Assembly (NCBI GenBank): GCA_007753675.1
Contig: CP036432.1
Location: 5,306,394 to 5,370,393, forward strand
Source of the DNA: Stieleria magnilauensis
Lineage (GTDB): Bacteria; Planctomycetota; Planctomycetia; Pirellulales; Pirellulaceae
Direction of reading: 5' to 3'
DNA: 64,000 nucleotides
This document shows, in pieces, positions 54,830 to 62,880 of this stretch. Made by a program: the position numbers and the translations under genes. A model generated the notes under the pieces. That model was not told the DNA's origin. It saw only the letters and a list, made by a program, of their open reading frames with translations, and did not search any database. Numbering within the stretch: the first letter of the stretch is position 1; every line of letters begins with the position of its first letter.

Positions 54830-57800
54830 GCTTTCAGCTTGCGTTTGCGTCTGGATTCACTTGCCGGATTTTCAGGCTGGAAGTCTACACCGCTTGGCTA
54901 CTCCTGTGCTTGGCCTGTGTCCAGGTCGACGCTCAGGAATTCACACCTCGCAACACACAGGCGGCCGGCCAGCATCCGCTTCCTCCCGCCGAAGCGGTTG
55001 CGCGGCTGCGCGTGCCCGCTGGTTTCCAGATCACCTTGGCGGCGGCCGAACCCAAAGTCCGTCAACCCATCGCCATCACCTTTGATGATCGCGGGCGACT
55101 CTGGGTCGCCGAAAGTTATTCCTACGACGGCAGCACCTTCACCGACCAAACGCAAGACCGGATCCTGATCTTCGAAGACACCAACGGCGATGGCGTGTTG
55201 GACCGGCGCAAGGTGTTTTGTGAAGGGTTGAGCCATTTGACCGGACTGGAAATCGGGTTCGGTGGTGTTTGGATCACCGCGCCGCCACACTTAGCGTTTC
55301 TGCCCGACGCGGACCACGACGACGTGCCTGATGGTGAAGCGGTCGTGCATCTCGACGGCTGGTCACTCAAAGCGGAACACAATAGCGTCAACGGACTGAC
55401 CTGGGGGCCGGATGGCTGGCTGTACGGCCGTCACGGGATCAAACAACCTTCACGCGTCGGTCGCCCCGGTCAGACGCCAGCGGATCGCGTCGAATTGAGT
55501 TGCTCGATCTGGCGATATCATCCCACCGGTCACCAGTTCGAAGTCGTCGCCGACGGAACAATCAACCCGTGGGGGCTAGATTTTGATGACCACGGTCAAG
55601 GTTTCTTGACGACCAGTGTCGTGGAACACCTTTGGCATCTTGTCCCGGGAGCCCACTATCAACGCTGGAAAGATCGCGGCGTCCATTCCAATCCCCACGT
55701 CTATGAACCAATGTCGGCGACAAGTGATCATCTTCACTGGGCATCCGGGAAACCCGCCGACCACGCCGCATCCCCGACCTTGGATTTCGGCGGCGGGCAT
55801 TCACACTGCGATGCGATGATCTATCTGGGCGACCGTTGGCCGCGATCCTACCGCGGTTCATTGTTGACCAGCAACATTCATGGCAGGCGAATCAACCGCG
55901 ACCGACTCGACCGACTCGACGGATCCTATCGCGGGGTACACGCCGATGATTTCCTGGTCGCCGAGGACCCGTGGTTTCGAGCCGTGTCGATGGAGTATGG
56001 CCCCGACGGAGACGTTTACGTGACCGACTGGTCGGACAACGGCGAATGCCATGATCGAGACGGCGTCCACCGTACCAGTGGTCGGATCTACAAAGTCACT
56101 TGGGGAAATCCCCGTCGCGTCGATGTCGACCTTGGACAAGCCACCGACATGCAGCTTGTCGATTTCCAATTGCATGCCAACGACTGGTTCGTCCGTCACG
56201 CACGTCGCCTCTTGCAAGAGCGCGCTGCCGACGGAAACGACTTGTCCGAAGCACATGCCGGACTGCGAGAGAGTTTCGACAGTCATCCCGACATCCCCCG
56301 CAAACTCCGCGTTCTCTGGGCGTTACACTGCAGCGGTGGTGCGAGTGATCACTGGTTGTCTGAATTGCTTTCGCACGAAAACGAACACGTCCGTGGCTGG
56401 GCGGTACGGTTGCTGGTCGATGACGCGACGTCATCACGTGCAGCGTTCTTACCACGGTTTGCGGCCATGGCGGAAACCGAAACGTCGTGGATCGTCCGCA
56501 TGGCGTTGGCATCGGCGCTGCAGCGGATCGATGTGGGACAACGCTGGACGACCGCCGTTGCCCTGGCGATCAAGAACGGCAACTCACTGGACCCGAACTT
56601 GGAACGCATGATTTGGTACGCGATCGAACCCGAGGTCGCCGCGAACCCCGCACGTACCCTTCAGGCCATCGATGCGTTGTCGCCAAAACTGCGTCGCTGG
56701 ACGGCGCGGCGGATTTGCAGCGATGCAACTCCCTCCGCCACGTTGCTTTTGGATCATCTGACTCACACCACGCGAGCGGACGTCATCGCCGATCTCCTCG
56801 AAGGATTCAACGACAGTGTCTCGATGCAAACACGAATCCAATTATCTGACAGCACCGCAGGCGTGATAGAAACCTTGATCGAACACGACGATCGGCGAGT
56901 ACGTGTAGCGGCAGTGCGCGCGGCGGCGGTCACAGCAGAAGAATCGGGTTTGCAACGCGTTCGGCAACGACTGCATGCAGTCGAAACCGATCATGCGACA
57001 CGCCGTGCCGCCCTCGACGGGTTGGCCCAACGCAATCCAGCCGGGTTTGCCCGTGACCTCGAACGACTGATTCAATCCTCGCGGTTGACCACCGAGGCAC
57101 TCCGAGCCGCGACCAGAACGGATGATCAGAAACTGGCTGAGACCGTTCTCAAACGCTTTGGCGAACTGGATCAGGAGGAACGGGTTGCCGCGATGGACTA
57201 TCTCGTCGCGCGACGCCGGAGCGCCTCGCTGCTGCTCCGCGCGATCGAAAGCAAGGCGATCGCGGCGGCGGAACTATCAGCCGGTCAATCCCGGCAAATC
57301 GATGCATTGGGCGATCAAGCGTTGCAACTGCGACTGCACCGCGTTTGGGGTACGCTGCGGCGTTCACCGGCCGAACGGGTGCGTCAAATCAAAGACCTGG
57401 AGAAACGCTTGGATCCGTCGCGCATTGCGACGGCCAATCTGTCCCGCGGCCGCGAGGTTTACCAGAGAAACTGTGCATCGTGCCACAAGCTGTTCGGCGA
57501 AGGCAAATCGGTCGGCCCCGAATTGACCGGTTCAAACCGACGTGACCTGCACTATCTGGTCTCCAACATCATCGACCCCAGCGCCGCCGTCCCGGCCGAT
57601 TTCCGTTTGTCCAACCTGTTGACCACCGACGGACGCGTGATCAGCGGAACCATCACGCGTCAAACCGAATCATCCGTCACCATCCAAACTGCGACCGAGA
57701 CAGTCGAAGTCCTCTCGGAAGACATCGAGACCATCAAGTTGACCGCCAACTCGCTCATGCCAGACGGACTGCTGGACCACCTGAGCCAACAACAAACCCA

Positions 57801-57837
57801 AGACCTCTTTGCCTGGCTGATGAGCAACGGACCCTAA
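54766..57837 (+). CDS. PVC-type haem-binding propeller dehydrogenase with HEAT-like repeats
   Basis: About 1,023 residues: a beta-propeller of the membrane-bound-dehydrogenase kind (about 60-420, with GRLWVAESYSYDG and HSNPHVYEPMSATSDHLHWASGKP), helical HEAT-like repeats (about 440-850), and a C-terminal haem domain with CASCH at 903-907 and GRVISGTITRQT ... LMPDGLLDHL. It should be secreted and oxidise a sugar or alcohol, passing electrons to haem c. The signal region is odd: the only ATG (54766) lies inside the isomerase gene, and its first codons translate a REP-like repeat before a hydrophobic stretch (YTAWLLLCLACVQVDAQ). A non-ATG start (for example CTG 54877) may be the natural one. Its stop TAA again lies at a REP-like piece. 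Confidence 0.8.
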   Translation: MLPTPRTTLRVPRNTPPQRSVSFQLAFASGFTCRIFRLEVYTAWLLLCLACVQVDAQEFTPRNTQAAGQHPLPPAEAVARLRVPAGFQITLAAAEPKVRQPIAITFDDRGRLWVAESYSYDGSTFTDQTQDRILIFEDTNGDGVLDRRKVFCEGLSHLTGLEIGFGGVWITAPPHLAFLPDADHDDVPDGEAVVHLDGWSLKAEHNSVNGLTWGPDGWLYGRHGIKQPSRVGRPGQTPADRVELSCSIWRYHPTGHQFEVVADGTINPWGLDFDDHGQGFLTTSVVEHLWHLVPGAHYQRWKDRGVHSNPHVYEPMSATSDHLHWASGKPADHAASPTLDFGGGHSHCDAMIYLGDRWPRSYRGSLLTSNIHGRRINRDRLDRLDGSYRGVHADDFLVAEDPWFRAVSMEYGPDGDVYVTDWSDNGECHDRDGVHRTSGRIYKVTWGNPRRVDVDLGQATDMQLVDFQLHANDWFVRHARRLLQERAADGNDLSEAHAGLRESFDSHPDIPRKLRVLWALHCSGGASDHWLSELLSHENEHVRGWAVRLLVDDATSSRAAFLPRFAAMAETETSWIVRMALASALQRIDVGQRWTTAVALAIKNGNSLDPNLERMIWYAIEPEVAANPARTLQAIDALSPKLRRWTARRICSDATPSATLLLDHLTHTTRADVIADLLEGFNDSVSMQTRIQLSDSTAGVIETLIEHDDRRVRVAAVRAAAVTAEESGLQRVRQRLHAVETDHATRRAALDGLAQRNPAGFARDLERLIQSSRLTTEALRAATRTDDQKLAETVLKRFGELDQEERVAAMDYLVARRRSASLLLRAIESKAIAAAELSAGQSRQIDALGDQALQLRLHRVWGTLRRSPAERVRQIKDLEKRLDPSRIATANLSRGREVYQRNCASCHKLFGEGKSVGPELTGSNRRDLHYLVSNIIDPSAAVPADFRLSNLLTTDGRVISGTITRQTESSVTIQTATETVEVLSEDIETIKLTANSLMPDGLLDHLSQQQTQDLFAWLMSNGP
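54824..54842 (+). repeat. REP-like element copy across a stop codon
   Basis: GCGTAAGCTTTCAGCTTGC matches the RAYT-associated core with one change (C to T). The TAA at 54827-54829 is the stop codon of the sugar isomerase; the same bases are read as Ser-Val-Ser-Phe-Gln-Leu-Ala by the next gene's frame. Confidence 0.85.
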
Positions 57838-57852
57838 CTCTCAGCTTGCAAG
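57835..57852 (+). repeat. Truncated REP-like element at a stop codon
   Basis: TAACTCTCAGCTTGCAAG resembles TAAGCTTTCAGCTTGC with one gap. The TAA is the stop of the haem dehydrogenase. It lies 106 bases before the RAYT start codon. Confidence 0.65.
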
Positions 57853-57957
57853 AACTGGCAAGCGATGAACAATACTTTCCTCAAATAGCGGCAAGCATGA
57901 TGCCTACCACACTTTTCGGTATCGGACGCGGAACGAATTTCGGTTGGAGGGGGCAGC

Positions 57958-58674
57958 ATGCCAGAGATGGTTTTTCGTCGGCGTCGTCTACCGCATCAAG
58001 ACGTCGAAGGGCATCCGGTCTTCATCACGTCCTGTCTCGAAGGGAGTCTCTCCGCCAGCGGCCTTTCGCAAATTGACGCGTATCGGCGTGAACTTGACCA
58101 TCGCCGCAAACCTCACGCGATGAGTCTGGCAGACTGGGAACAACTGAAGCGGAGATTACTCTTCGGATTTGTCGACAATTTGCTCGACGGGCACTCTCCT
58201 GTTGCGTCTCTCCAAGACGATGCCCAGGCAAAGATCGTCCGCGACGCATTCTTGAATTTTGCAGACGAGCGGTACACGTTGCTTGCGTTCGTGGTGATGC
58301 CCAGTCACCATCACTGGCTGTTCCTACCCAACGTGACGTGGTCGGCATTGGCGGTGAAACGCGAAACGGGACAGTCCGGCAGACGCCGAACGCCACGCGA
58401 AATCATCTCAAACAGCATTCAAAGTTACACGGCGACGATGTGTAACCGCGTGCGGGGGTCGAAGGGTGTGTATTGGCAGCATGAAACATTCGATCATTGG
58501 GCGCGTGATGAAGCGGAATCGATGCGAATCATCCGTTACATCGAAATGAATCCGGTCAAAGCCGGCTTGGCTCGATCCCCCGAGACGTACGCTTGGTCGT
58601 CAGCGAGCATCCGAGCCCAACTTCGCCTGCAACCCGGACAAGCCATCCCCAAAGTGGCCTATCATTCCAGCTAG
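57958..58674 (+). CDS. rayT: REP-associated tyrosine transposase (RAYT), Y1/HUH type
   Basis: A 238-residue RAYT of the IS200-like Y1 transposase superfamily. The HUH region reads VVMPSHHHWLFL (His117-119), where relatives have MPNHVHLL; the U position is His here. The candidate nucleophile is Tyr157 (SNSIQSYTATMCN). The family's late motifs are intact: YWQHETFDHWARDE and YIEMNPVKAGLA, followed by YAWSSA. RAYTs act on short palindromic REP sequences, and here a REP-like cluster begins two bases after its stop. The start is ATG 57958 behind GGAGGGGG. The domestic role of RAYTs in their hosts is unresolved. The gene appears intact. Confidence 0.88.
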   Translation: MPEMVFRRRRLPHQDVEGHPVFITSCLEGSLSASGLSQIDAYRRELDHRRKPHAMSLADWEQLKRRLLFGFVDNLLDGHSPVASLQDDAQAKIVRDAFLNFADERYTLLAFVVMPSHHHWLFLPNVTWSALAVKRETGQSGRRRTPREIISNSIQSYTATMCNRVRGSKGVYWQHETFDHWARDEAESMRIIRYIEMNPVKAGLARSPETYAWSSASIRAQLRLQPGQAIPKVAYHSS

Positions 58675-58675
58675 C

Positions 58676-58840
58676 AAAGTGGCGTAAGCTTCCAGCTTGC
58701 AAAGTGGCGTAAGCTTCCAGCTTGCGTCCCGGCAAGCGACAGCTTGCCCCCCTTGCACACGCCGAGCTAAAGCTCGCGAAGCGGCAAGCTGGAAGCTTAC
58801 CCCACCCCACACGGCAAGCTGGAAGCTTACCCCACTTTTT
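58676..58840. repeat. REP-like cluster (BIME-like) beside the RAYT gene
   Basis: There are two direct copies (58678-58702 and 58703-58725, AAGTGGCGTAAGCTTCCAGC followed by TTGC) and two inverted copies (58781-58805 and 58811-58835, CGGCAAGCTGGAAGCTTACC followed by CCAC). Between them are a perfect hairpin GGCAAGC-GACA-GCTTGCC (58731-58748) and a smaller palindrome GAGCTAAAGCTC (58764-58775). This head-to-tail and inverted arrangement is what RAYT-associated REP doublets look like. Confidence 0.88.
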
Positions 58841-58851
58841 GCAAGACCGTT

Positions 58852-58860
58852 GCTTACCCC
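58852..58860 (-). repeat. REP-like fragment at the DUF1552 stop codon
   Basis: On the minus strand GGGGTAAGC, matching the start of the REP core over nine bases, covers the TAA stop of the DUF1552 gene. Short enough to be chance, but it adjoins the cluster. Confidence 0.4.
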
Positions 58861-60203
58861 GCTTTCACCAACTCTTCGATCACTCCGGTGGAGTCTTGGA
58901 AGGAATCGCCGGGGTCGACGCCGGCCCGGTCCAGCATGGTGTGCCAGACACGTGACAGCGGAGTCTGTTCAGGTAGCCGAAGGTGGCCTTGGTGTGCAAC
59001 GCCGGCGGCCTTGCCGCCGAACAGGCAGGTCGGCAAGCGGTCTTTGGAATGCCCGATCCCCATCCCGCTGGAAAATCCCAACAGCGTGTGATCCAACAAG
59101 TTCGAACCGTCGGGTTGCCCGAACGACTTCAGCCGATCGATGAAGTAATTCCAATGCGAAAGGTAGATCCGATCCACCTTCGCCAACTCCGCCAGGTTTT
59201 TGGGATCGTTACCATGGTGCGTCAATTCGTGGAACCCTTTCGACACACCGAATTCGGGAAACGTCCCGCCCGAACTTTCTTGACGGACGACGTAACTGAT
59301 CACGCGTGAAGAATCGGTCTCGTAGGCCAGCGCGATCAAGTCGTACATCATCCGCGCGTACTTTTCGTACACAAACTGGCCGGCGGGCATGTTGACGGTA
59401 AAGCTTTCCGAAAAATCGCTCAGACTGCTGGTGTCGACGTTCGGTTTGGGTTTCACGTTCCAATCGATGTCACGTTCGAGTTGTTTTTCCACTTCACGGA
59501 CGCTGCTGAAGTATTCGTCCAGCTTGACGCGATCGCGTTTGCCGACGGTGCGTTCGATCTGTTTCGCATCTTCCATGACCAGGTCCAGGATGCTACGCCG
59601 TTGACGGAATCCTTTTTTCCGCAGCTCGGTTTCTTCGGGACCGTCGACCTTGAACAGTCGATTGAACAACACGTGAGGGTCATTTTCTGACGCCAGCGGG
59701 ACGCCGTCACGGTTCCAGGAAAGCGTGCGCAGGTTGCCGCCGAATCCGGTGCCGCGTTGGACACAAAGCTGCAGCGAGGGGAACCGGGTCTGGCGTCCGA
59801 GTTGCTCCGCCGCGATTTGATCCATCGAGACGGAATTGTTGATCGAGCTTCCGTCTTTGGCTTTCACCCCGGTCGAAAACGTGTAATCACCTTGGTGACC
59901 GCCGCCGTGTTCCAAATAGGTTCCCGAGAGGACGGTGAAGTCGTCTTTGTGTTTAGCCAGCACCTTCAGCGTCGGCGACAACGTGTAGTCGCGTCCTTCA
60001 TCCATCGGCTCCAACTGGCGCATGTTCATGCCCGTGCCGAAGTAAAAAATACCGATCCGTTTGGGCAAAGCAGGTTCGAGGCTTTCGCCGCCGGCGGTCG
60101 CCCGTCTGGGCAGCATCGCCTCCAACAGCGGCAACGCCATCGCGCCGCCGGTGCCCCGCAGTAACGTGCGTCGACCGAGTTGGGGTGCGTGGATTTTGCT
60201 CAT
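58854..60203 (-). CDS. DUF1552 exported protein
   Basis: A 449-residue DUF1552 protein with a twin-arginine signal (LGRRTLLRGTGGAMALPL). It has the family's typical course: KRIGIFYFGTGMNMRQ, FTVLSGTYLEHGGGHQGDYTFS, SMDQIAAEQLG and LLGFSSGMGIGHSKDRLP, with helical stretches such as RDRVKLDEYFSSVREVEKQL between them. DUF1552 proteins occur as obligate neighbours of DUF1592-type cytochromes; their molecular role is unknown. Here the partner gene ends four bases before its start, so the pair is an operon in the order cytochrome then DUF1552. The gene converges on the RAYT/REP locus. Confidence 0.9.
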   Translation of the reverse strand: MSKIHAPQLGRRTLLRGTGGAMALPLLEAMLPRRATAGGESLEPALPKRIGIFYFGTGMNMRQLEPMDEGRDYTLSPTLKVLAKHKDDFTVLSGTYLEHGGGHQGDYTFSTGVKAKDGSSINNSVSMDQIAAEQLGRQTRFPSLQLCVQRGTGFGGNLRTLSWNRDGVPLASENDPHVLFNRLFKVDGPEETELRKKGFRQRRSILDLVMEDAKQIERTVGKRDRVKLDEYFSSVREVEKQLERDIDWNVKPKPNVDTSSLSDFSESFTVNMPAGQFVYEKYARMMYDLIALAYETDSSRVISYVVRQESSGGTFPEFGVSKGFHELTHHGNDPKNLAELAKVDRIYLSHWNYFIDRLKSFGQPDGSNLLDHTLLGFSSGMGIGHSKDRLPTCLFGGKAAGVAHQGHLRLPEQTPLSRVWHTMLDRAGVDPGDSFQDSTGVIEELVKAG

Positions 60204-60207
60204 GGTT

Positions 60208-62862
60208 CTACTTCTTCAAAAAGGCATCCGAAAGGACGATTCCTTCGACCAAACTCTGCAAACTGTGTCCGTTGGATTTCATGCGATCGACCAAGCCATC
60301 GATTGTAACGTGATCGCTCGGTTCGATGATGCGGCCGAGTGCGTAGGTCAACATCTTCTCAGCAAACCCGCGCAAAAACCGATCGCTTTGGCGGCGCAGC
60401 GCCGTCCGGTACTCATGAATCGTCGTAAACCGAGTTCCATCGGGCAGCGTACCGCTGGCATCGATCACCGCGTGGTCAGGCCACCAGGGACGTTCGCCAT
60501 CTTGCTTGGTCCGCCACGCGCCGGTGACACTGAAGTTTTCAAGTCCCAAGCCGTAGGGGTCGATCGTGCGATGGCAATGGGCACAGGCGGCGATCGTGCG
60601 GTGTTTGTCCAATCGCTGTCGCACCGTTAACAGTTCACCACTGACGTTCGGTTCGACTTCTCCGACGTTGGGCGGCGGCGGCTTGGGCGGATCGTTGAAC
60701 AAGACATCCAAAATGTACTTGCCGCGTTCGACGGGTTTCGTCCGATTGCCATCGCTGCCCCATTTATGTAGCGCGGCCATGGTGGAAAGCCCGCCGCGAA
60801 CCGACGGCTGCGGGAACACGACGCGAACCATGGCGTTGCCCGTCACACCGGGAATCCCGTAGTAGCGGGCCAGCGTCTCGTTGGCCATCGTCCAATCGCT
60901 GTCCAGGAAATCGAGCAAACTGCCGCCGCTGCGCATGACTTCGCGAAAGAATTCGATCGGTTCCGCGTTGATCGCTTCGTTCAAACCCGCGTTCTCGGCG
61001 CGGTAGAAATCACGGTACAGGTTTTGGTCGATCACGAAACGGTCAAACTCATCCGCCTTCAGCCATTGCCGCGCAAACCCCTTGACCAGCGCGTCAGCTT
61101 TTTCGTGTGCCAACATCCGGCGCACCTGTCGTACCAGCTCGTCTGTGTCGGTCAAACGCCGCGACGCCGCGGCCTGACGGAGCGTTTCGTCCGGAATCGT
61201 ACTCCATAAAAATCGGCTCAAACGAAACGCAAGCTCATCGTCGTTGAGTGCGTCGCCACCGGCAGGTCCGTCGTTACTCGCAGGGTCACTGTTACTCGTA
61301 AGGCCACTGCTGCTCGCTGGGCCACTGCTGCTCGCTGGGCCACTGCTGCTCGCTGGGCCACTGCTGCTCGCCGCGGCGTCGCCCGCGATCGCCCCCTCCG
61401 CTTCGCGGATCAACAGAAACGAAGGGCTACACAGCATCGCGACGATTCCGGATTCAATTGCATCGGGGAATGATTCCCCATACTCCAATTCACTGCGGAC
61501 CACGCCAACGATTCGATCGATTTCCGCCGCGCTGACACTGCTCCGAAACGCCCGTGGCAGCAGTCGGGCAAAGATCTCGCGGGCGTAGGATTCGCCGAAC
61601 TCCGACGCGTCCAAACCGCGATGAAAGATCAGCTCCGTGCTTTGGGGTGGCCACTGTTCATACAGCGGACCTTCCAGCTCGATCCAGTCAAACAGGATCC
61701 GGGGCAAATGGTCGGTCGTTCGGGTGTCCGGTTCGATCCGTCCCTGATTGGGAAACCCCTGTGCGCCCAGCTGTGCCTGCAACCGCCCCGCCAGGGTCGC
61801 GTTTCCGTTCTTGGTCGCTTCTTCCGCTGATCGCCGCAGGTCCGAGAAGTGATAATTGACGCGTCCAAAACTCGGCGCGTCGACAAATTCGATGCCGATT
61901 TCATTTCCGCCCGGGACGTCGAAGGCACGCTCGATTTCGATCACTTCGGGACGGTCCAGCGTTCCGGACACCTTGCCGAAATACAAATCACCATCCCCAC
62001 TGCGTTTGATCCGAATGTAAAGTGCCTCGCGATCGCGCGGGTCGGCTCCCACGCGGACCCGCAAGCGGTATCTGCCGCGGATCGGAATCAATTGATCGTT
62101 CCAAGGGTGCCGCAAGGCTTCGTCGCTGCGCATCCCCTGATTCATCGTGATGATGCCGTCTTCGGTGAGGATCGTCTCGCGTGAATGCTTGATGTACTCG
62201 ATGCCGCCGGTGCTGTCCTCGTATTGCATCCGATTGCGACGTGTCGGAACCGGCGGCGGCCCGGTGATCACCGCCTTGTTTGCGACCATGGCAGCGACGT
62301 CAAAATACTTTTCCATCAGCGACGGGTCCAACAACAATGCCTTGCTGACCGTGTCAAACCCGTTCATCGTTCCGTCGGGCGGCAACAAGTCTTGCGGTCC
62401 TTCGCCGGGCAGGAATTCGACCGCCAGCAAGTCGCCGACAATGTTGGCGTACTCCCTGCGATTGAGTCGTCGCATCAACTCACGGCCGCCGGTGCTTTTG
62501 GAAAGCGTCGCCGCGTGCTTCAATTCGTTTCCGATCCAGTCGACGACTCGTGCAACCAACGCGCCGGGCGGTTGGCGTTCGTCCTGCGGAGGCATTTCTC
62601 CCAGGTTCAGGTTGTCCATCACCTCGATCCATTTCGCCGCCGTCTGCGAATCGGTGAAGTCCGGCGTCAGCGTGTCCAGCCGCAACTCGCCCTCTTGAGT
62701 GTCTGGGCCGTGGCAATCCACACAGAATGACTGCACCAGCTTCGTCACGGCATCGTCGTCCGTCGCCACGTCAAGTGGTTCGGCAGCCTTCGCGACGCTG
62801 CACGAAAGCAGGACAAGGCTGCAAAGCAGGATGGCAAATCGACGGGGCCGAGGTTGGTTCAT
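60208..62862 (-). CDS. DUF1587/1592/1588/1585 cytochrome c-type secreted protein
   Basis: An 884-residue planctomycete cytochrome. It has a signal peptide (CSLVLLSCSVAKAAE), an N-terminal haem motif CVDCH near residue 48 and DUF1587 (LMRRLNRREYANIVGDLL). The DUF1595, DUF1592 (FRLSRFLWSTIPDETLRQAA), DUF1588 (RVVFPQPSVRGGLSTMAALHKW) and C-terminal DUF1585 (MLTYALGRIIEPSD) modules follow in order, with a second CxxCH-like ACAHCH near residue 770. These proteins are paired with DUF1552 but their substrates are unknown. A repeated SSSGPA linker sits between domains. ATG 62862 is chosen; the GTG at 62868 is an alternative. Confidence 0.92.
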   Translation of the reverse strand: MNQPRPRRFAILLCSLVLLSCSVAKAAEPLDVATDDDAVTKLVQSFCVDCHGPDTQEGELRLDTLTPDFTDSQTAAKWIEVMDNLNLGEMPPQDERQPPGALVARVVDWIGNELKHAATLSKSTGGRELMRRLNRREYANIVGDLLAVEFLPGEGPQDLLPPDGTMNGFDTVSKALLLDPSLMEKYFDVAAMVANKAVITGPPPVPTRRNRMQYEDSTGGIEYIKHSRETILTEDGIITMNQGMRSDEALRHPWNDQLIPIRGRYRLRVRVGADPRDREALYIRIKRSGDGDLYFGKVSGTLDRPEVIEIERAFDVPGGNEIGIEFVDAPSFGRVNYHFSDLRRSAEEATKNGNATLAGRLQAQLGAQGFPNQGRIEPDTRTTDHLPRILFDWIELEGPLYEQWPPQSTELIFHRGLDASEFGESYAREIFARLLPRAFRSSVSAAEIDRIVGVVRSELEYGESFPDAIESGIVAMLCSPSFLLIREAEGAIAGDAAASSSGPASSSGPASSSGPASSSGLTSNSDPASNDGPAGGDALNDDELAFRLSRFLWSTIPDETLRQAAASRRLTDTDELVRQVRRMLAHEKADALVKGFARQWLKADEFDRFVIDQNLYRDFYRAENAGLNEAINAEPIEFFREVMRSGGSLLDFLDSDWTMANETLARYYGIPGVTGNAMVRVVFPQPSVRGGLSTMAALHKWGSDGNRTKPVERGKYILDVLFNDPPKPPPPNVGEVEPNVSGELLTVRQRLDKHRTIAACAHCHRTIDPYGLGLENFSVTGAWRTKQDGERPWWPDHAVIDASGTLPDGTRFTTIHEYRTALRRQSDRFLRGFAEKMLTYALGRIIEPSDHVTIDGLVDRMKSNGHSLQSLVEGIVLSDAFLKK
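61267..61374 (-). repeat. 18-bp in-frame coding repeat, six units
   Basis: The unit GCCACTGCTGCTCGCTGG (plus strand) repeats at 61303, 61321 and 61339, with more degenerate units at 61267, 61285 and 61357. On the minus strand it encodes a Ser-Ser-Gly-Pro-Ala-Ser-type linker within the DUF1592 protein; being a multiple of three, changes in copy number keep the frame. Confidence 0.85.
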
Positions 62863-62866
62863 GGAC

Positions 62867-62880
62867 ACTTACGCCACTTT
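62867..62880 (-). repeat. Partial REP-like fragment
   Basis: On the minus strand AAAGTGGCGTAAG, identical to the first 13 bases of the RAYT-linked copies at 58678 and 58703, lies between the LRR gene stop (TAG at 62879-62881) and the DUF1592 start. Confidence 0.6.

Noticed and set aside
58731..58748. tRNA or small RNA at the REP hairpin
   Set aside because: The stem is only 7 bp with a 4-base loop and no cloverleaf arms; it is explained by REP repeats.
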